The notes below the pieces were generated by a model that saw nothing but the letters and a program-made list of their open reading frames with translations, was not told the origin of the DNA and ran no database searches. Below, piece after piece: positions 17,292 to 25,796 of a stretch of DNA of 58,799 nt. Position 1 is the stretch's first letter. The number at the start of each line of letters is the position of its first letter. The translations under genes were made by a program, and so were the position numbers. This stretch comes from Nostoc sp. KVJ20 (lineage in GTDB: Bacteria > Cyanobacteriota > Cyanobacteriia > Cyanobacteriales > Nostocaceae), in assembly GCF_001712795.1 (NCBI RefSeq), contig NZ_KV757696.1, positions 1-58,799 on the forward strand, in the 5' to 3' direction.

Positions 17292-17915
17292 TTATTTCGC
17301 AATCCACGCAGCCTGAAAAAAGTCATGCTCACAAAACATAGCATAACGATAGGTTGAATATACAACAGGATTGGGAGTGGCATAATTGTCAACTAAATTT
17401 TCTAATTGTTGTGTTAGTGGTTGAAAGTCTGCGCTGCTGTAAGTACGAATCCAGTCTGCATATTGATGATTAGGAATGCCATTACAAGCCAACTTTTCTC
17501 CCAAAAAGGCATACAAACGCATACAGGGAGACATCGCCGCAGCAGTTAAGCCCACATCTCCACCCCAAGCAGTTGCTAATAAAAAATCAGTATAGCGGCG
17601 GGTAGCAGATTGTGGTTCTACAGAATGCAAATTGACTCCCCACTGCGAAGCATAGCTACTATGCAACCGCAGTTCTTCTAAAACACCGCTAGCTAAGTTA
17701 TGAAATGTAGTGAAGCCTAACCAGTCTGGTGCTTTAGCTGCGGCGATACTGTACGCACGGGCAAAAGCTTCTAAAAAAAAAGCATCTTGCCCTACGTAGT
17801 AAGCAAATTTTACTTGCTCAAGAGTACCATCGCCAATGCCTTGAACGAAAGGATGCTCTAGGCAAGCTTGGGCTAAGTCTTGATTTGCTGCCCATAATTC
17901 CTTAGATAAAGTCAT
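17292..17915 (-). CDS. tenA: TenA-family protein (aminopyrimidine aminohydrolase / thiaminase II-like)
   Basis: A 207-residue all-helical TenA protein. The family hydrolyses aminopyrimidine breakdown products of thiamine for salvage. Asp44 in YVGQDAFFL and Cys131 in AMSPCMRLYAFLGEKL correspond to the substrate-binding Asp and the nucleophilic Cys of the TenA_C group. The conserved Glu (EELRLH) and Tyr (YADWI) also occur. The length matches the family. The ATG start lies inside a short heptamer repeat (AAATGAC/AAATAAC units). It is monocistronic here, and no thiamine synthesis gene is adjacent. Confidence 0.88.
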   Translation of the reverse strand: MTLSKELWAANQDLAQACLEHPFVQGIGDGTLEQVKFAYYVGQDAFFLEAFARAYSIAAAKAPDWLGFTTFHNLASGVLEELRLHSSYASQWGVNLHSVEPQSATRRYTDFLLATAWGGDVGLTAAAMSPCMRLYAFLGEKLACNGIPNHQYADWIRTYSSADFQPLTQQLENLVDNYATPNPVVYSTYRYAMFCEHDFFQAAWIAK

Positions 17916-17986
17916 TTGTTATTTGTCATTTGTCATCTGTATATTATCCCTCTGTTCTTTTAACTCTCTCCCTTAAAAAAAAGTAC

Positions 17987-18757
17987 TTAAAAAGGGAAGA
18001 ACTGGAGCAAGACTGAGCCAAGACTTCCCAAAAAGTCAACAAAACTGGGTTTACCAGCGCTTACCTTTTCATTGACGGGTGTTTGCAGTTCTTTAATAAA
18101 AGCTTGGGCTGTTAGCGTTCCAGGATTGTTGTTTTGGGATGTAAACAATTTTTCAGCAACTTGGGCGTCTTGGAATGCACCTTGTCTATCTAGTATTTGG
18201 TAACGGGCGACACCACGAGCTAAATAAGCACCCGCATATTCTGGTTTAATAGCGATCGCTTGATTAAAATAACTAATTGCTTGCTGTTGGTTGCCTTTTT
18301 GTGCTTCTGCTACACCCCAAGCATAAAATTCTTCTGGTGAAGCAATTTGTGATGGTATACCAACTGCACCTTGGAAGTTAGCACCATTTAGGTAAGCACC
18401 AGTCAGTTCTACATTTGCTAGATAGGTATTTCTCAAGTCAGCACCCGTCAAATTTGCCCCACTAAATTTAGCTTCGCTCAAGTTAACACCAAATAAACTA
18501 GCGCCACTCAAGTTTGCACCCCGCAAATCTGCACCGCTCAAGTTTGCACGGCTGAGGTTAGCACCTGTGAGATTAGCACCACTCAAATTCGCTCCAGATA
18601 AGTCAGCCATCACTAAACCTGCGCTAGTCAAATCACAGTTTTGACATTGTTTAGTTGCCAACAACTGTCTAACATGTTCAGAATTTGCTGCTTGTACACT
18701 GGTTGTCAAACTAATCGTGGTTAAAAATGCGGCTACACCTAGAATGTGGTTTTTCAT
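17987..18757 (-). CDS. exported pentapeptide-repeat and TPR protein
   Basis: A 256-residue protein if started at the Met of MKNHILGVAAFLTTISL, which gives a clean signal peptide ending SVQAA. The frame extends 11 codons upstream. Then come about 15 pentapeptide repeats of the A(D/N)LSG / ANLTG type (right-handed beta-helix), interrupted by small variations. After the repeats a TPR-like pair (AWGVAEAQKGNQQQAISYFN and YLARGVARYQILDRQGAFQD) follows. The C-terminal helix is hydrophobic. The protein is probably periplasmic or attached to the membrane. The function is unknown, although TPR plus pentapeptide suggests a scaffold or interaction role. Confidence 0.85.
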   Translation of the reverse strand: MKNHILGVAAFLTTISLTTSVQAANSEHVRQLLATKQCQNCDLTSAGLVMADLSGANLSGANLTGANLSRANLSGADLRGANLSGASLFGVNLSEAKFSGANLTGADLRNTYLANVELTGAYLNGANFQGAVGIPSQIASPEEFYAWGVAEAQKGNQQQAISYFNQAIAIKPEYAGAYLARGVARYQILDRQGAFQDAQVAEKLFTSQNNNPGTLTAQAFIKELQTPVNEKVSAGKPSFVDFLGSLGSVLLQFFPF

Positions 18758-19087
18758 ATTTATGTAATATTTCTTACTCAATACCAACACTAACTGAGAT
18801 GGATTTATACCTCAGAATTATGATATGAGCAATCTTAACAATTTGACCTCTGTAGTTACCTATATTACTTATAAATTTGGGTATAGCGGTTATCAGTTGG
18901 GTTTGATACCAGTGTTTCACAAGCGATATCTTCTGTTGCGTTTGCAACGCGATCGCATTTCTCTATTTTATAAACAAGCGATCAATGTCAAGCAAAATGA
19001 TGTGCCTCCACAATAGTCATTTGTTTTTGTATGCTCCGATTTTAAATAAATATGAGACTATAGAAACATTAAAGCAGTCAGAAAAAC

Positions 19088-19354
19088 GTGAGTCAGCAAG
19101 ACAAACTCTTAGACAAAATTCTCTCTGGGACTTCTGATACAGACATCCCTTTCGCCCAACTGTGGCAACTTTTATATACACTAGGCTTTGATGAACGGAT
19201 TCGTGGCGATCATCGTATTTTTATCAAAGCCGATGTTGAAGAAATATTGAACCTACAACATAAAAGAGGAAAAGCCAAAAGCTATCAAATTAAACAAGTT
19301 CGGGCAGTAATTCTCAAGTATAAACTAGGAAGTAAAAATGATGTTTCGCTATGA
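19088..19354 (+). CDS. hicA: HicA-family toxin (predicted mRNA interferase)
   Basis: An 88-residue HicA-like protein predicted to cleave mRNA. The dsRBD-like core contains the family's key region GFDERIRGDHRIFIK, where the His of GDH is the catalytic candidate, then the basic KRGKAKSYQIKQVRAVILKY segment. It is longer than the 60-residue classical HicA because of a helical N-terminus (LLDKILSGTSDTDIPFAQLW). It starts at GTG (the MSQQDKL start). The last 17 bases overlap hicB, an arrangement typical of co-translated toxin-antitoxin pairs. Confidence 0.85.
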   Translation: MSQQDKLLDKILSGTSDTDIPFAQLWQLLYTLGFDERIRGDHRIFIKADVEEILNLQHKRGKAKSYQIKQVRAVILKYKLGSKNDVSL

Positions 19355-19550
19355 AATCATTCTCTACTGGAGTGAATTAGATCAAGCCTTTATTGCTGAA
19401 GTACCAGAATTATCAGGCTGTGCTGCTGACGGCGATAGTTACCAAGAAGCCTTGCATAATATAGAATTAGTTATGCAGGAATGGATAGAAACGGCTAAGG
19501 ATTTAGGGCGTCCAATTCCTCAACCTAGACCACGTTTGATGTACATTTAA
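19338..19550 (+). CDS. hicB: HicB-family antitoxin
   Basis: A 70-residue protein that should neutralise the HicA toxin. MFRYEIILYWSELDQAFIAE followed by VPELSGCAADGDSYQEALHN and IELVMQEWIETAKDLGRPIP is the partial RNase-H-like HicB fold in its usual order. It lacks a C-terminal DNA-binding (RHH/HTH) domain, so autorepression may be weak or require another factor. It overlaps the hicA end and starts with ATG-ATG, the second ATG being 3 bases in. Confidence 0.87.
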   Translation: MMFRYEIILYWSELDQAFIAEVPELSGCAADGDSYQEALHNIELVMQEWIETAKDLGRPIPQPRPRLMYI

Positions 19551-19614
19551 TTGATACAAAATCCTACTGCCATAATAATAACCCATAGCAATCCTAAATT
19601 ATACGTGAAAAATT

Positions 19615-19647
19615 AGATACCCAACTTATTTGATAAGTTGGGTATCT
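19615..19647. terminator. bidirectional hairpin between hicB and the methyltransferase gene
   Basis: AGATACCCAACTTA (19615-19628) and TAAGTTGGGTATCT (19634-19647) form a perfect 14-bp stem with a 5-nt loop between two convergent genes. The T-run is weak, so it may be a structural end rather than a strict intrinsic terminator. Confidence 0.6.
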
Positions 19648-19674
19648 GAACAGCGCAAAATATAATTGAAAAGG

Positions 19675-20739
19675 TTAGTTACTGGCAACCTTACAAATTA
19701 CCATAATATGTGATTTGTATTTGTTAGTACTATATTGAATAAGTTGTAATCCAGAACGTTCTAGTTCTTGTAAAAGTGCAGGCATTTCATGCTTATGATG
19801 TCGCCAAATAGTAATTTCTTCACCTTCTGAGATTTCAATCTTTTTATCTATCCCCATCTGATTAAAATTTATTGTGTAATCCTGATGTAGTTTTATATTA
19901 GCGATTATACTATCTGTTTTTAAATCATACTTCCTCACTAATTCACAATCTTCAGATTTAATCCCAATTTTGTTTTTTACCCATCCATATATTTCTTCTA
20001 CATGATACTTGCAGCCACCTCTCACGTTTCCATCCCATCTGGAGTTAGAGCCAATTTCATTAGTGAATACCAGAAAATCGTTTTTCCCCATGCTATCTCT
20101 AAAGTTTTTGAATACCTTGTCTCTATTTTGATGATTACCAATAGTAACCCCTAAGTGAAAAAATATTTTTGCTGTGTCATCAATTTCAAGGTTAGCTTTA
20201 TTTTGTTGGAATAAAGTTTTGGGTATGCAACTATTTTCGATGTCAATTGTAGAACTGATAAAATCGACGAGAGGAAACCATTTTTTGAAGTTTTTTCTAG
20301 ATAAATTCAGCAATTCATCGCTAATATCCAATGCGATATATTTATTGATTTTTGCTAATTTATTAAGTCTTTGAATAAAATCTTTAACCGGATATGAATT
20401 TCCTGCACCTACATCTACAATATTGACTTTTTTCCCATTTTGAATATTGTCATTCAAGTATTGAAAGTTATTCTTTAAAAGTTCAATTTCTACATTTGAT
20501 GTTCGATACCATGTAGGAATAAGATATTTGAGATAAAACTCATTCCAGATGTTTGCGCCTCTACCTTTATAAGAATACTTTAATGGTATTTCTCGTCTGA
20601 ATTCTAATGCATGAATTATTTCTAAAACTTCTTCTTCAGAAAAAATAGAGTAGAACTCAGAACTTGGCTTGGCTGTGCGGCTGATAACAGTTGAGATATC
20701 CGAGGGAAGTGGGGAATTGCTATGAAAATTTTGAGCCAT
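19675..20739 (-). CDS. EgtD-like SAM-dependent methyltransferase (Methyltransf_33)
   Basis: A 354-residue methyltransferase of the family of EgtD (histidine N-alpha-trimethylase). VNIVDVGAGNSYPVKDFI is the SAM-binding motif I, YIALDISDELL is motif II and FFHLGVTIGNHQNRDKVF is the family region around the substrate loop. The C-terminal part, EGEEITIWRHHKHEM, sits where EgtD has its histidine-binding Glu/Ser stretch and does not match it, so another substrate is likely. No egtB is present. It is divergent from the ABC exporter pair, 198 bases apart. Codon use is a little AT-richer than the neighbours. Confidence 0.8.
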   Translation of the reverse strand: MAQNFHSNSPLPSDISTVISRTAKPSSEFYSIFSEEEVLEIIHALEFRREIPLKYSYKGRGANIWNEFYLKYLIPTWYRTSNVEIELLKNNFQYLNDNIQNGKKVNIVDVGAGNSYPVKDFIQRLNKLAKINKYIALDISDELLNLSRKNFKKWFPLVDFISSTIDIENSCIPKTLFQQNKANLEIDDTAKIFFHLGVTIGNHQNRDKVFKNFRDSMGKNDFLVFTNEIGSNSRWDGNVRGGCKYHVEEIYGWVKNKIGIKSEDCELVRKYDLKTDSIIANIKLHQDYTINFNQMGIDKKIEISEGEEITIWRHHKHEMPALLQELERSGLQLIQYSTNKYKSHIMVICKVASN

Positions 20740-20937
20740 TATTCTTGTTCTTTGGTTTTCTTAGGTATTTAAAATTAGCCGCAATGCTTGCCAAAGAGGT
20801 ATTTTCCCATACCGTTGTCCCAAAATTTGGAATTTCCACGACAAATAGATCCCACATTCCTCACTCTCAATTAGCCAATGTGGTTTTTTACAATCAAAAT
20901 ACGAGATAATTTTCCAAAGATACAGGGGTGAATTCCA

Positions 20938-22731
20938 GTGGTTCAGCAACCAGAACTCCAGGAAACTTCGTCAATACAGTCAATCCAGCGCGTGCTTAAG
21001 AGTTTAAGCACTTACCGATGGACTTCGCTAGGAGCATTGGTCAGTCTGTTGCTGTTGACGATCGCAAACGCAGTTACCCCACAACTATTTCGGTGGGGAA
21101 TAGATCAAGGAATCATCAAACAAAACCTCCAAATTGTGCTGTATAGCGCCGCCTGGATGGTAGTCGCCGCGATCGCTCGTGGTGTATTTAACTTTGGACA
21201 AAGCTATTTAGCAGAAGCAGTGTCTCAGGGTGTAGCTTATGACCTGCGAAACAAAATTTTTAGCAAAATTCAAACTCTCAGTTTCAGCTATCATGACCAG
21301 GCGCAGACTTCCCAACTACTAACCCGTGTCACCAGTGACATTGAGCAGATCCGTACCTTTGTTGGCACTAACTTAATTCAGGTCATCGGTTCAATTGTGA
21401 CATTGGTGACTATTTCGGTAGTTTTGCTGGTGATGAACTGGCAATTAGCGCTGATTACGCTAACGGTAGTACCCCTAGCCGGATGGTTAATGGCGCGATT
21501 CATCAACCGAAATAACAAACTTTTTCGACAGGTACAAGAGCAACTGAGTAACCTCAATGCTGTATTGCAAGAGAACTTACTCGGAATTCGGGTAGTGAAA
21601 GCCTTTGTGCGGGAATCAACTGAAAGGTCGCGTTACACAACACTGAATGATGGCCTAGTCAAGGCAAACATGAAAACCATTAGCGCCATCCGTGATACCT
21701 TCCCCGTGATCTTTTTGCTGAGTAATTTAGTAACACTGGCAGTTTTCGGCTACGGGGGAGCGCAGGTAATTGGGAATAGATTTTCCATTGGCGAACTGGT
21801 GGCGTTTAATTCATACCTAGCGTTGATTCTCCAACCAATTTTGTTAATTGGATTTGCTGCACCTGCGATCGCTCAATCAGCTGCTTCCGCCGAACGAGTC
21901 TATGAAGTTGTAGATGCAGAGGTAGAAATTCGCGATCGCCCCGGCGCTGTCCCATTTGACACCTGCGTTGGTAGAATCACCTTTGAAAATGTTTCCTTTC
22001 GCTATCCAGGAGCAACAACCGAAACTCTCAAAGAAGTTTCCTTTGAAACCAAGCCCAAAGAGCTAATCGCCGTTTTAGGGATGACTGGTTCCGGGAAAAG
22101 CACAATTATGAACTTGCTTGCCCGCTTTTATGATGTCACAGGGGGAGCAGTTCGCATTGACGGACGAGATGTAAAAGATTTTACGCTCAAAAGTCTGCGA
22201 TCGCGTATTGGTATTGTATTTCAGGAAACCACCCTCTTCTCTGGCACAATCCGCGAAAATATTGCCTACGCCAAACCCGATGCAACCTTAGAAGAGGTAA
22301 TTGAAGTTGCCAAAACCGCACAAATGCACGATTTTATTAGCGGTTTACCCGATGGCTACGAGACAATTGTGGGAGAACGGGGCGTGGGCTTATCTGGTGG
22401 ACAAAAACAAAGAATTGCGATCGCTCGTACCTTACTAACCGATTACAGCATTCTGATTTTGGATGATAGTACCTCAGCAGTGGATGCCAAAACTGCTGCC
22501 CAGATTCAAGCCGAACTAGATGGCTTCATGCGCCAAAAAGCTTGTACAACTTTTGTAGTAGCTCAACGCATTAGCACCGTCAAGAATGCCGATCGCATTT
22601 TTCTGATAGATAAAGGACGATTGGTAGCACAAGGCACTCACGAAGAATTGATGCAAACCAGCCCACTCTACGGGGTGATTTTAGAATCTCAAGTAAAACC
22701 AAAGGAGAAAAATAATCCTCAATTAGCATAA
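20938..22731 (+). CDS. heterodimeric ABC exporter, subunit with degenerate ATP site
   Basis: A 597-residue half-transporter with six membrane helices (about 25-315) and an NBD. Walker A is GMTGSGKST (381-389), signature LSGGQ (485-489). Walker B ends LILDD, with Asp510 in place of the catalytic Glu, and the H-loop is VAQR with Gln543 in place of His. These are the marks of the catalytically impaired half of type IV heterodimeric exporters (as in TM287/288). Start is GTG. It pairs with the next gene, which is canonical at these positions but has LSQGQ as signature. Substrate unknown; lipid or drug export is typical. Confidence 0.93.
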   Translation: MVQQPELQETSSIQSIQRVLKSLSTYRWTSLGALVSLLLLTIANAVTPQLFRWGIDQGIIKQNLQIVLYSAAWMVVAAIARGVFNFGQSYLAEAVSQGVAYDLRNKIFSKIQTLSFSYHDQAQTSQLLTRVTSDIEQIRTFVGTNLIQVIGSIVTLVTISVVLLVMNWQLALITLTVVPLAGWLMARFINRNNKLFRQVQEQLSNLNAVLQENLLGIRVVKAFVRESTERSRYTTLNDGLVKANMKTISAIRDTFPVIFLLSNLVTLAVFGYGGAQVIGNRFSIGELVAFNSYLALILQPILLIGFAAPAIAQSAASAERVYEVVDAEVEIRDRPGAVPFDTCVGRITFENVSFRYPGATTETLKEVSFETKPKELIAVLGMTGSGKSTIMNLLARFYDVTGGAVRIDGRDVKDFTLKSLRSRIGIVFQETTLFSGTIRENIAYAKPDATLEEVIEVAKTAQMHDFISGLPDGYETIVGERGVGLSGGQKQRIAIARTLLTDYSILILDDSTSAVDAKTAAQIQAELDGFMRQKACTTFVVAQRISTVKNADRIFLIDKGRLVAQGTHEELMQTSPLYGVILESQVKPKEKNNPQLA

Positions 22732-22805
22732 TTAATTTTGCTCACACCCTTCTAAATAAGTCGGTGGGAATAAACCAAAACGTAAATAGTCTTAAAACCC
22801 TTATC

Positions 22806-22832
22806 AATAACAAATGACAAATGACAAATGAC
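22806..22832. repeat. heptamer STRR array
   Basis: Tandem CAAATGA units (three copies plus remnants) lie in the 187-base gap between the two ABC exporter genes. The same unit recurs at 12225-12270, 17910-17940 and 57764-57799. Short A-rich repeats (AATCCAAAATCCC type) follow up to the next start codon. Confidence 0.8.
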
Positions 22833-22918
22833 AGCCCCACCAATTAGCCTTAATCGCACCGACTTAACTTAATAAAGACTTTTAATCCAAAATCCCAAAT
22901 CTAAAATCCAAAATTTTT

Positions 22919-24721
22919 ATGAGAGGCACTATTCCCGTTGTTGCATCTGAGGAAAACGCGAGTCAGCAACTCTCCACCCTGCGGCGCTTTTTGCAATACG
23001 TGCTACTCTATCGCAAAGAAATTCCCATAGCCCTGACTTTAGTATTGATTGGTGCTATAACCCAGGCAATTGGGCCATTTTTCCTCGGCTGGTCGATTGA
23101 TCGTCTCATTGCACAAGGTAATTTGCAAGGACTGCTGCTGTTATTAGGGCTACTTGGACTAAACTACGGACTTGGTGTATTAGCAATCCGGGGTCAAATC
23201 ATTCGAGTCGGTTGGATTATGCAGCGATTGCTGGCTCAACTGAGGCAAGATATTTTCATTAAAATCCAAAGTTTGCCACTTAGCTTTTTTGATCGCAGCG
23301 AAGCAGGCGATTTAATGAGCCGTCTGCTGAATGATGTTAATACCGTGAATCAGGCATTTGGACTGACGATCGCCCAAATGCTGGGCAACACTTTCAGTTT
23401 GATCGGTATAATCATTGCGATGCTCTCAATCAACCTGCAACTCGGTTTGTTGAGCAACCTGGTTGTGCCACTGATGATTTTTACCACAAGCTTGTTTGCA
23501 CGTTGGGCGAGAGCCAGATTTCGCGTCACCCGACAAACCATTGGGCAGCTTTCCGCCAAGTTAGAAGAAGATATTGGCAGCGTGCGAGAAGCACAGGCAT
23601 TTAATCGTGTACAGACGAACATCGCAGAATTCGACGTTCTCAATGCCGCCAATCGTGATGCCAACGTCGAAGCTGTGGCAATTACTTCAGCCTTTTTGCC
23701 CTCCATCGATTTTCTCAACACACTAGCAACCGCAGGTGTGCTGGCTTATGGCGGCTATCTCGCAGTTACAGAAGCAGCAACAGTGGGTGTAGTGACCTCC
23801 TTTTTACTTTACGTCCAGCAGTTCTTCCGCCCTATCCAAATTCTCAGCCAGTTTTACACCCAAGCTCAATCTGCCTTTGCCGGATTAGAGCGAATCTTTT
23901 TATTACTAGATGAGCCGTCAGAACTCAAAGATGCACCCGATGCGACAGAAATGCCGCCTATTCAAGGTGAGGTGACATTTGAGAATGTCAAGTTTGGCTA
24001 CAACCCAGATCAACTGGTTCTCAAAGGAGTGAATTTGCACGCCTATCCAGGGCAGATGGTTGCGTTAGTCGGGCCGACCGGTTCGGGAAAAAGTACAATC
24101 ATTAACTTGATTTTGCGCTTTTACGATGTATCTGGCGGTGCAGTGAAAATTGATAATATTGATGTGCGTAGTGTTACTCAAGCAAGTCTGCGGCGTCAAA
24201 TAGGCATCGTTCTGCAAGACAATATTCTGTTCAGTGGTACTGTTGCTGAAAACATTGCCTTTGGCGCTCCTTATGCCACCCAAGCTGATATCGAAGCGGC
24301 TGCACAACTGGCAAATGTACATGAGTTCATTACCTCATTGCCACAAGGCTATACAACTCAATTGGGTGAACGGGGAGCGCCCCTAAGTCAGGGACAGCGA
24401 CAATTAATCAGTATTGCTCGTGCGGTGTTGATTAACCCGCGAATTCTGATTCTTGATGAAGCCACCAGCAGCATTGACACACGTACAGAAGCACTAGTAC
24501 AGAGTGCGATCGCTCGCTTGCTCCAAGGTCGTACCAGCTTTGTAATTGCCCACCGTCTCAGTACAGTTACTCAGGCAGATCAGGTATTAGTAATTCAGCA
24601 GGGACAAATTGTAGAGCAAGGTACTCACACTGAACTTGTCAATCAGCAGGGTGTGTATGCCAACCTCTATGCCCTTCAACTAGGTGCAGCAGACACAATG
24701 GTTCTTCAAAACGAAAAGTAA
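22919..24721 (+). CDS. heterodimeric ABC exporter, catalytic subunit
   Basis: A 600-residue half-transporter, partner of the preceding one. Six membrane helices (about 35-320) precede the NBD. Walker A is GPTGSGKST (385-393), Walker B ends LILDE with catalytic Glu514, and the H-loop is AHR with His545. The signature is LSQGQ (489-493) instead of LSGGQ. In the heterodimer the altered signature faces the degenerate Walker site of the partner, so one ATP site is catalytic and one is not. The two genes are 187 bases apart in the same direction and are probably co-transcribed. Confidence 0.93.
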   Translation: MRGTIPVVASEENASQQLSTLRRFLQYVLLYRKEIPIALTLVLIGAITQAIGPFFLGWSIDRLIAQGNLQGLLLLLGLLGLNYGLGVLAIRGQIIRVGWIMQRLLAQLRQDIFIKIQSLPLSFFDRSEAGDLMSRLLNDVNTVNQAFGLTIAQMLGNTFSLIGIIIAMLSINLQLGLLSNLVVPLMIFTTSLFARWARARFRVTRQTIGQLSAKLEEDIGSVREAQAFNRVQTNIAEFDVLNAANRDANVEAVAITSAFLPSIDFLNTLATAGVLAYGGYLAVTEAATVGVVTSFLLYVQQFFRPIQILSQFYTQAQSAFAGLERIFLLLDEPSELKDAPDATEMPPIQGEVTFENVKFGYNPDQLVLKGVNLHAYPGQMVALVGPTGSGKSTIINLILRFYDVSGGAVKIDNIDVRSVTQASLRRQIGIVLQDNILFSGTVAENIAFGAPYATQADIEAAAQLANVHEFITSLPQGYTTQLGERGAPLSQGQRQLISIARAVLINPRILILDEATSSIDTRTEALVQSAIARLLQGRTSFVIAHRLSTVTQADQVLVIQQGQIVEQGTHTELVNQQGVYANLYALQLGAADTMVLQNEK

Positions 24722-24787
24722 AATATATTTGAAGAAGAATACAGAATTCCTTTTCATAGCTCAAATTTATTAATTGCCAGCCAAGGA

Positions 24788-25042
24788 ATGAAGCTACCTA
24801 ACCTCGATTCGGAAACTATCAATCGCATCATTGAAATGGCATGGGAAGATAGAACATCTTTTGATGCCATTGAGGCTCAGTTTGGGCTTCTGGAGAAACA
24901 GGTAATCGCCCTAATGAGGCGCGAAATGAAGGAATCTAGTTTCAAGATGTGGCGAGAGCGAGTTACCAAACGCAATACAAAGCATTTATCGAAGCGAGAA
25001 TTTATTGCAGGCCGGTTTAAATCGCAGAATCAAAAAACGTAA
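24788..25042 (+). CDS. TIGR03643 / DUF2805 family protein
   Basis: An 84-residue protein with the characteristic opening (NLDSETINRIIEMAWEDRTS FDAIE), then IEAQFGLLEKQVIALMRREM and the basic C-terminal KMWRERVTKRNTKHLSKREF. The first half resembles a helix-turn-helix (the AIEAQFGL segment followed by the VIALMRREM helix), so nucleic-acid binding is possible but unproven. It is common next to photolyase-like or reductase genes in other bacteria. Here it precedes a DHFR-like gene with its stop 8 bases before that gene's start, so the two are probably an operon. Confidence 0.85.
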   Translation: MKLPNLDSETINRIIEMAWEDRTSFDAIEAQFGLLEKQVIALMRREMKESSFKMWRERVTKRNTKHLSKREFIAGRFKSQNQKT

Positions 25043-25050
25043 GGAATTGG

Positions 25051-25611
25051 GTGAAAAATACCAAATTCAGAAGCAAAATGACGAAAGTTACACTCTACAT
25101 TGCAGCTAGTTTGGATGGCTACATTGCTCGCAGCGATGGCGGAATTGATTGGCTATCAATCCTTGATATAGAAGGGGAAGACTATGGTTACACTGATTTC
25201 TACGAATCGATTGATGCGATCGTATTAGGCAGCAAAACCTATGAAGTAGGGCTTGGTTTTGATAAATGGCCTTATCCAGACAAAAAATCTTTCGTTTTCA
25301 CTCAGCGCCATCTCAAATCTGACCGCGAAGACGTTGTATTTGTTTCAGATACAGTACAACAGGCGTTAGCAAATATAGAGGCTCAAGGCTTAGAAAACAT
25401 CTGGCTAGTTGGTGGTGGAGCATTAATCAATTCGTTTCTTCAGCACAATTTGATTGACGAATATATTATTTCAATTATTCCAACTATCTTAGGTGGCGGC
25501 ATACAACTTTTCCCACCGCCTACCCCTGAAAAAAAATTGGAGTTGATTCACTCAAAACAATATCCAAGTGGTTTACTTCAAGCACACTATAAGCCAATAC
25601 GCTTGGGTTAG
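25051..25611 (+). CDS. dihydrofolate reductase-like / RibD C-terminal domain protein
   Basis: A 186-residue protein of the bacterial DHFR/RibD-C fold that binds NADPH. VTLYIAASLDGYIARSDGGI is the opening strand and loop of the family. IVLGSKTYEVGL, then NIWLVGGGALINSFLQ (glycine-rich dinucleotide loop) and DEYIISIIPTILGGGIQLFP complete the fold. The substrate is unknown, because most members are not real DHFRs. A GTG at 25051 has an AAGGA 5 bases before it; an ATG at 25078 is the alternative start. The final codons (PIRLG and stop) lie in a sequence that is repeated just downstream. Confidence 0.87.
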   Translation: MKNTKFRSKMTKVTLYIAASLDGYIARSDGGIDWLSILDIEGEDYGYTDFYESIDAIVLGSKTYEVGLGFDKWPYPDKKSFVFTQRHLKSDREDVVFVSDTVQQALANIEAQGLENIWLVGGGALINSFLQHNLIDEYIISIIPTILGGGIQLFPPPTPEKKLELIHSKQYPSGLLQAHYKPIRLG

Positions 25612-25629
25612 CGTCAAAAACCATAAACT

Positions 25630-25670
25630 GCAATACGCTTGGGTTTAGAAACTAAACCCAAGCGTATTGC
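25630..25670. repeat. perfect 19-bp-stem palindrome
   Basis: GCAATACGCTTGGGTTTAG (25630-25648) and its exact reverse complement (25652-25670) are separated only by AAA. No T-run follows, so it is not a simple terminator. A partial direct copy (CCAATACGCTTGGGTTAG) forms the end of the DHFR-like gene at 25594-25611. The CAATAC ends recall families A and B. Confidence 0.75.
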
Positions 25671-25696
25671 AAGGCGAAAAAGAAAAGGTTAAAAAT

Positions 25697-25796
25697 CCAT
25701 ACAGTTCAGATAAGCCCAAAAAACTTGTAGAGACGGCGATTCATCGCGTCTTCAAAAACAAATTATCTACACCAGTAACCTTAACTGAACTGTATT
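25697..25796. mobile_element. MITE-like element, family B, copy 2
   Basis: A 100-bp element with ends CATACAGTTCAGATAAG and, inverted, AATACAGTTCAGTTAAG. Its interior has the GTAGAGACGGCGATTCATCG type palindrome. It is flanked by an exact 11-bp direct repeat AGGTTAAAAAT (25686-25696 and 25797-25807). Orientation is opposite to copy 1 at 8939-9060. It lies in the gap between the DHFR-like gene and trxA, where no other gene is seen. Confidence 0.8.

Noticed and set aside
18825..19016. 63-codon frame upstream of hicA
   Set aside because: No ribosome site or motif. It crosses a HIP1 repeat, and the region is better explained as promoter DNA of two genes.
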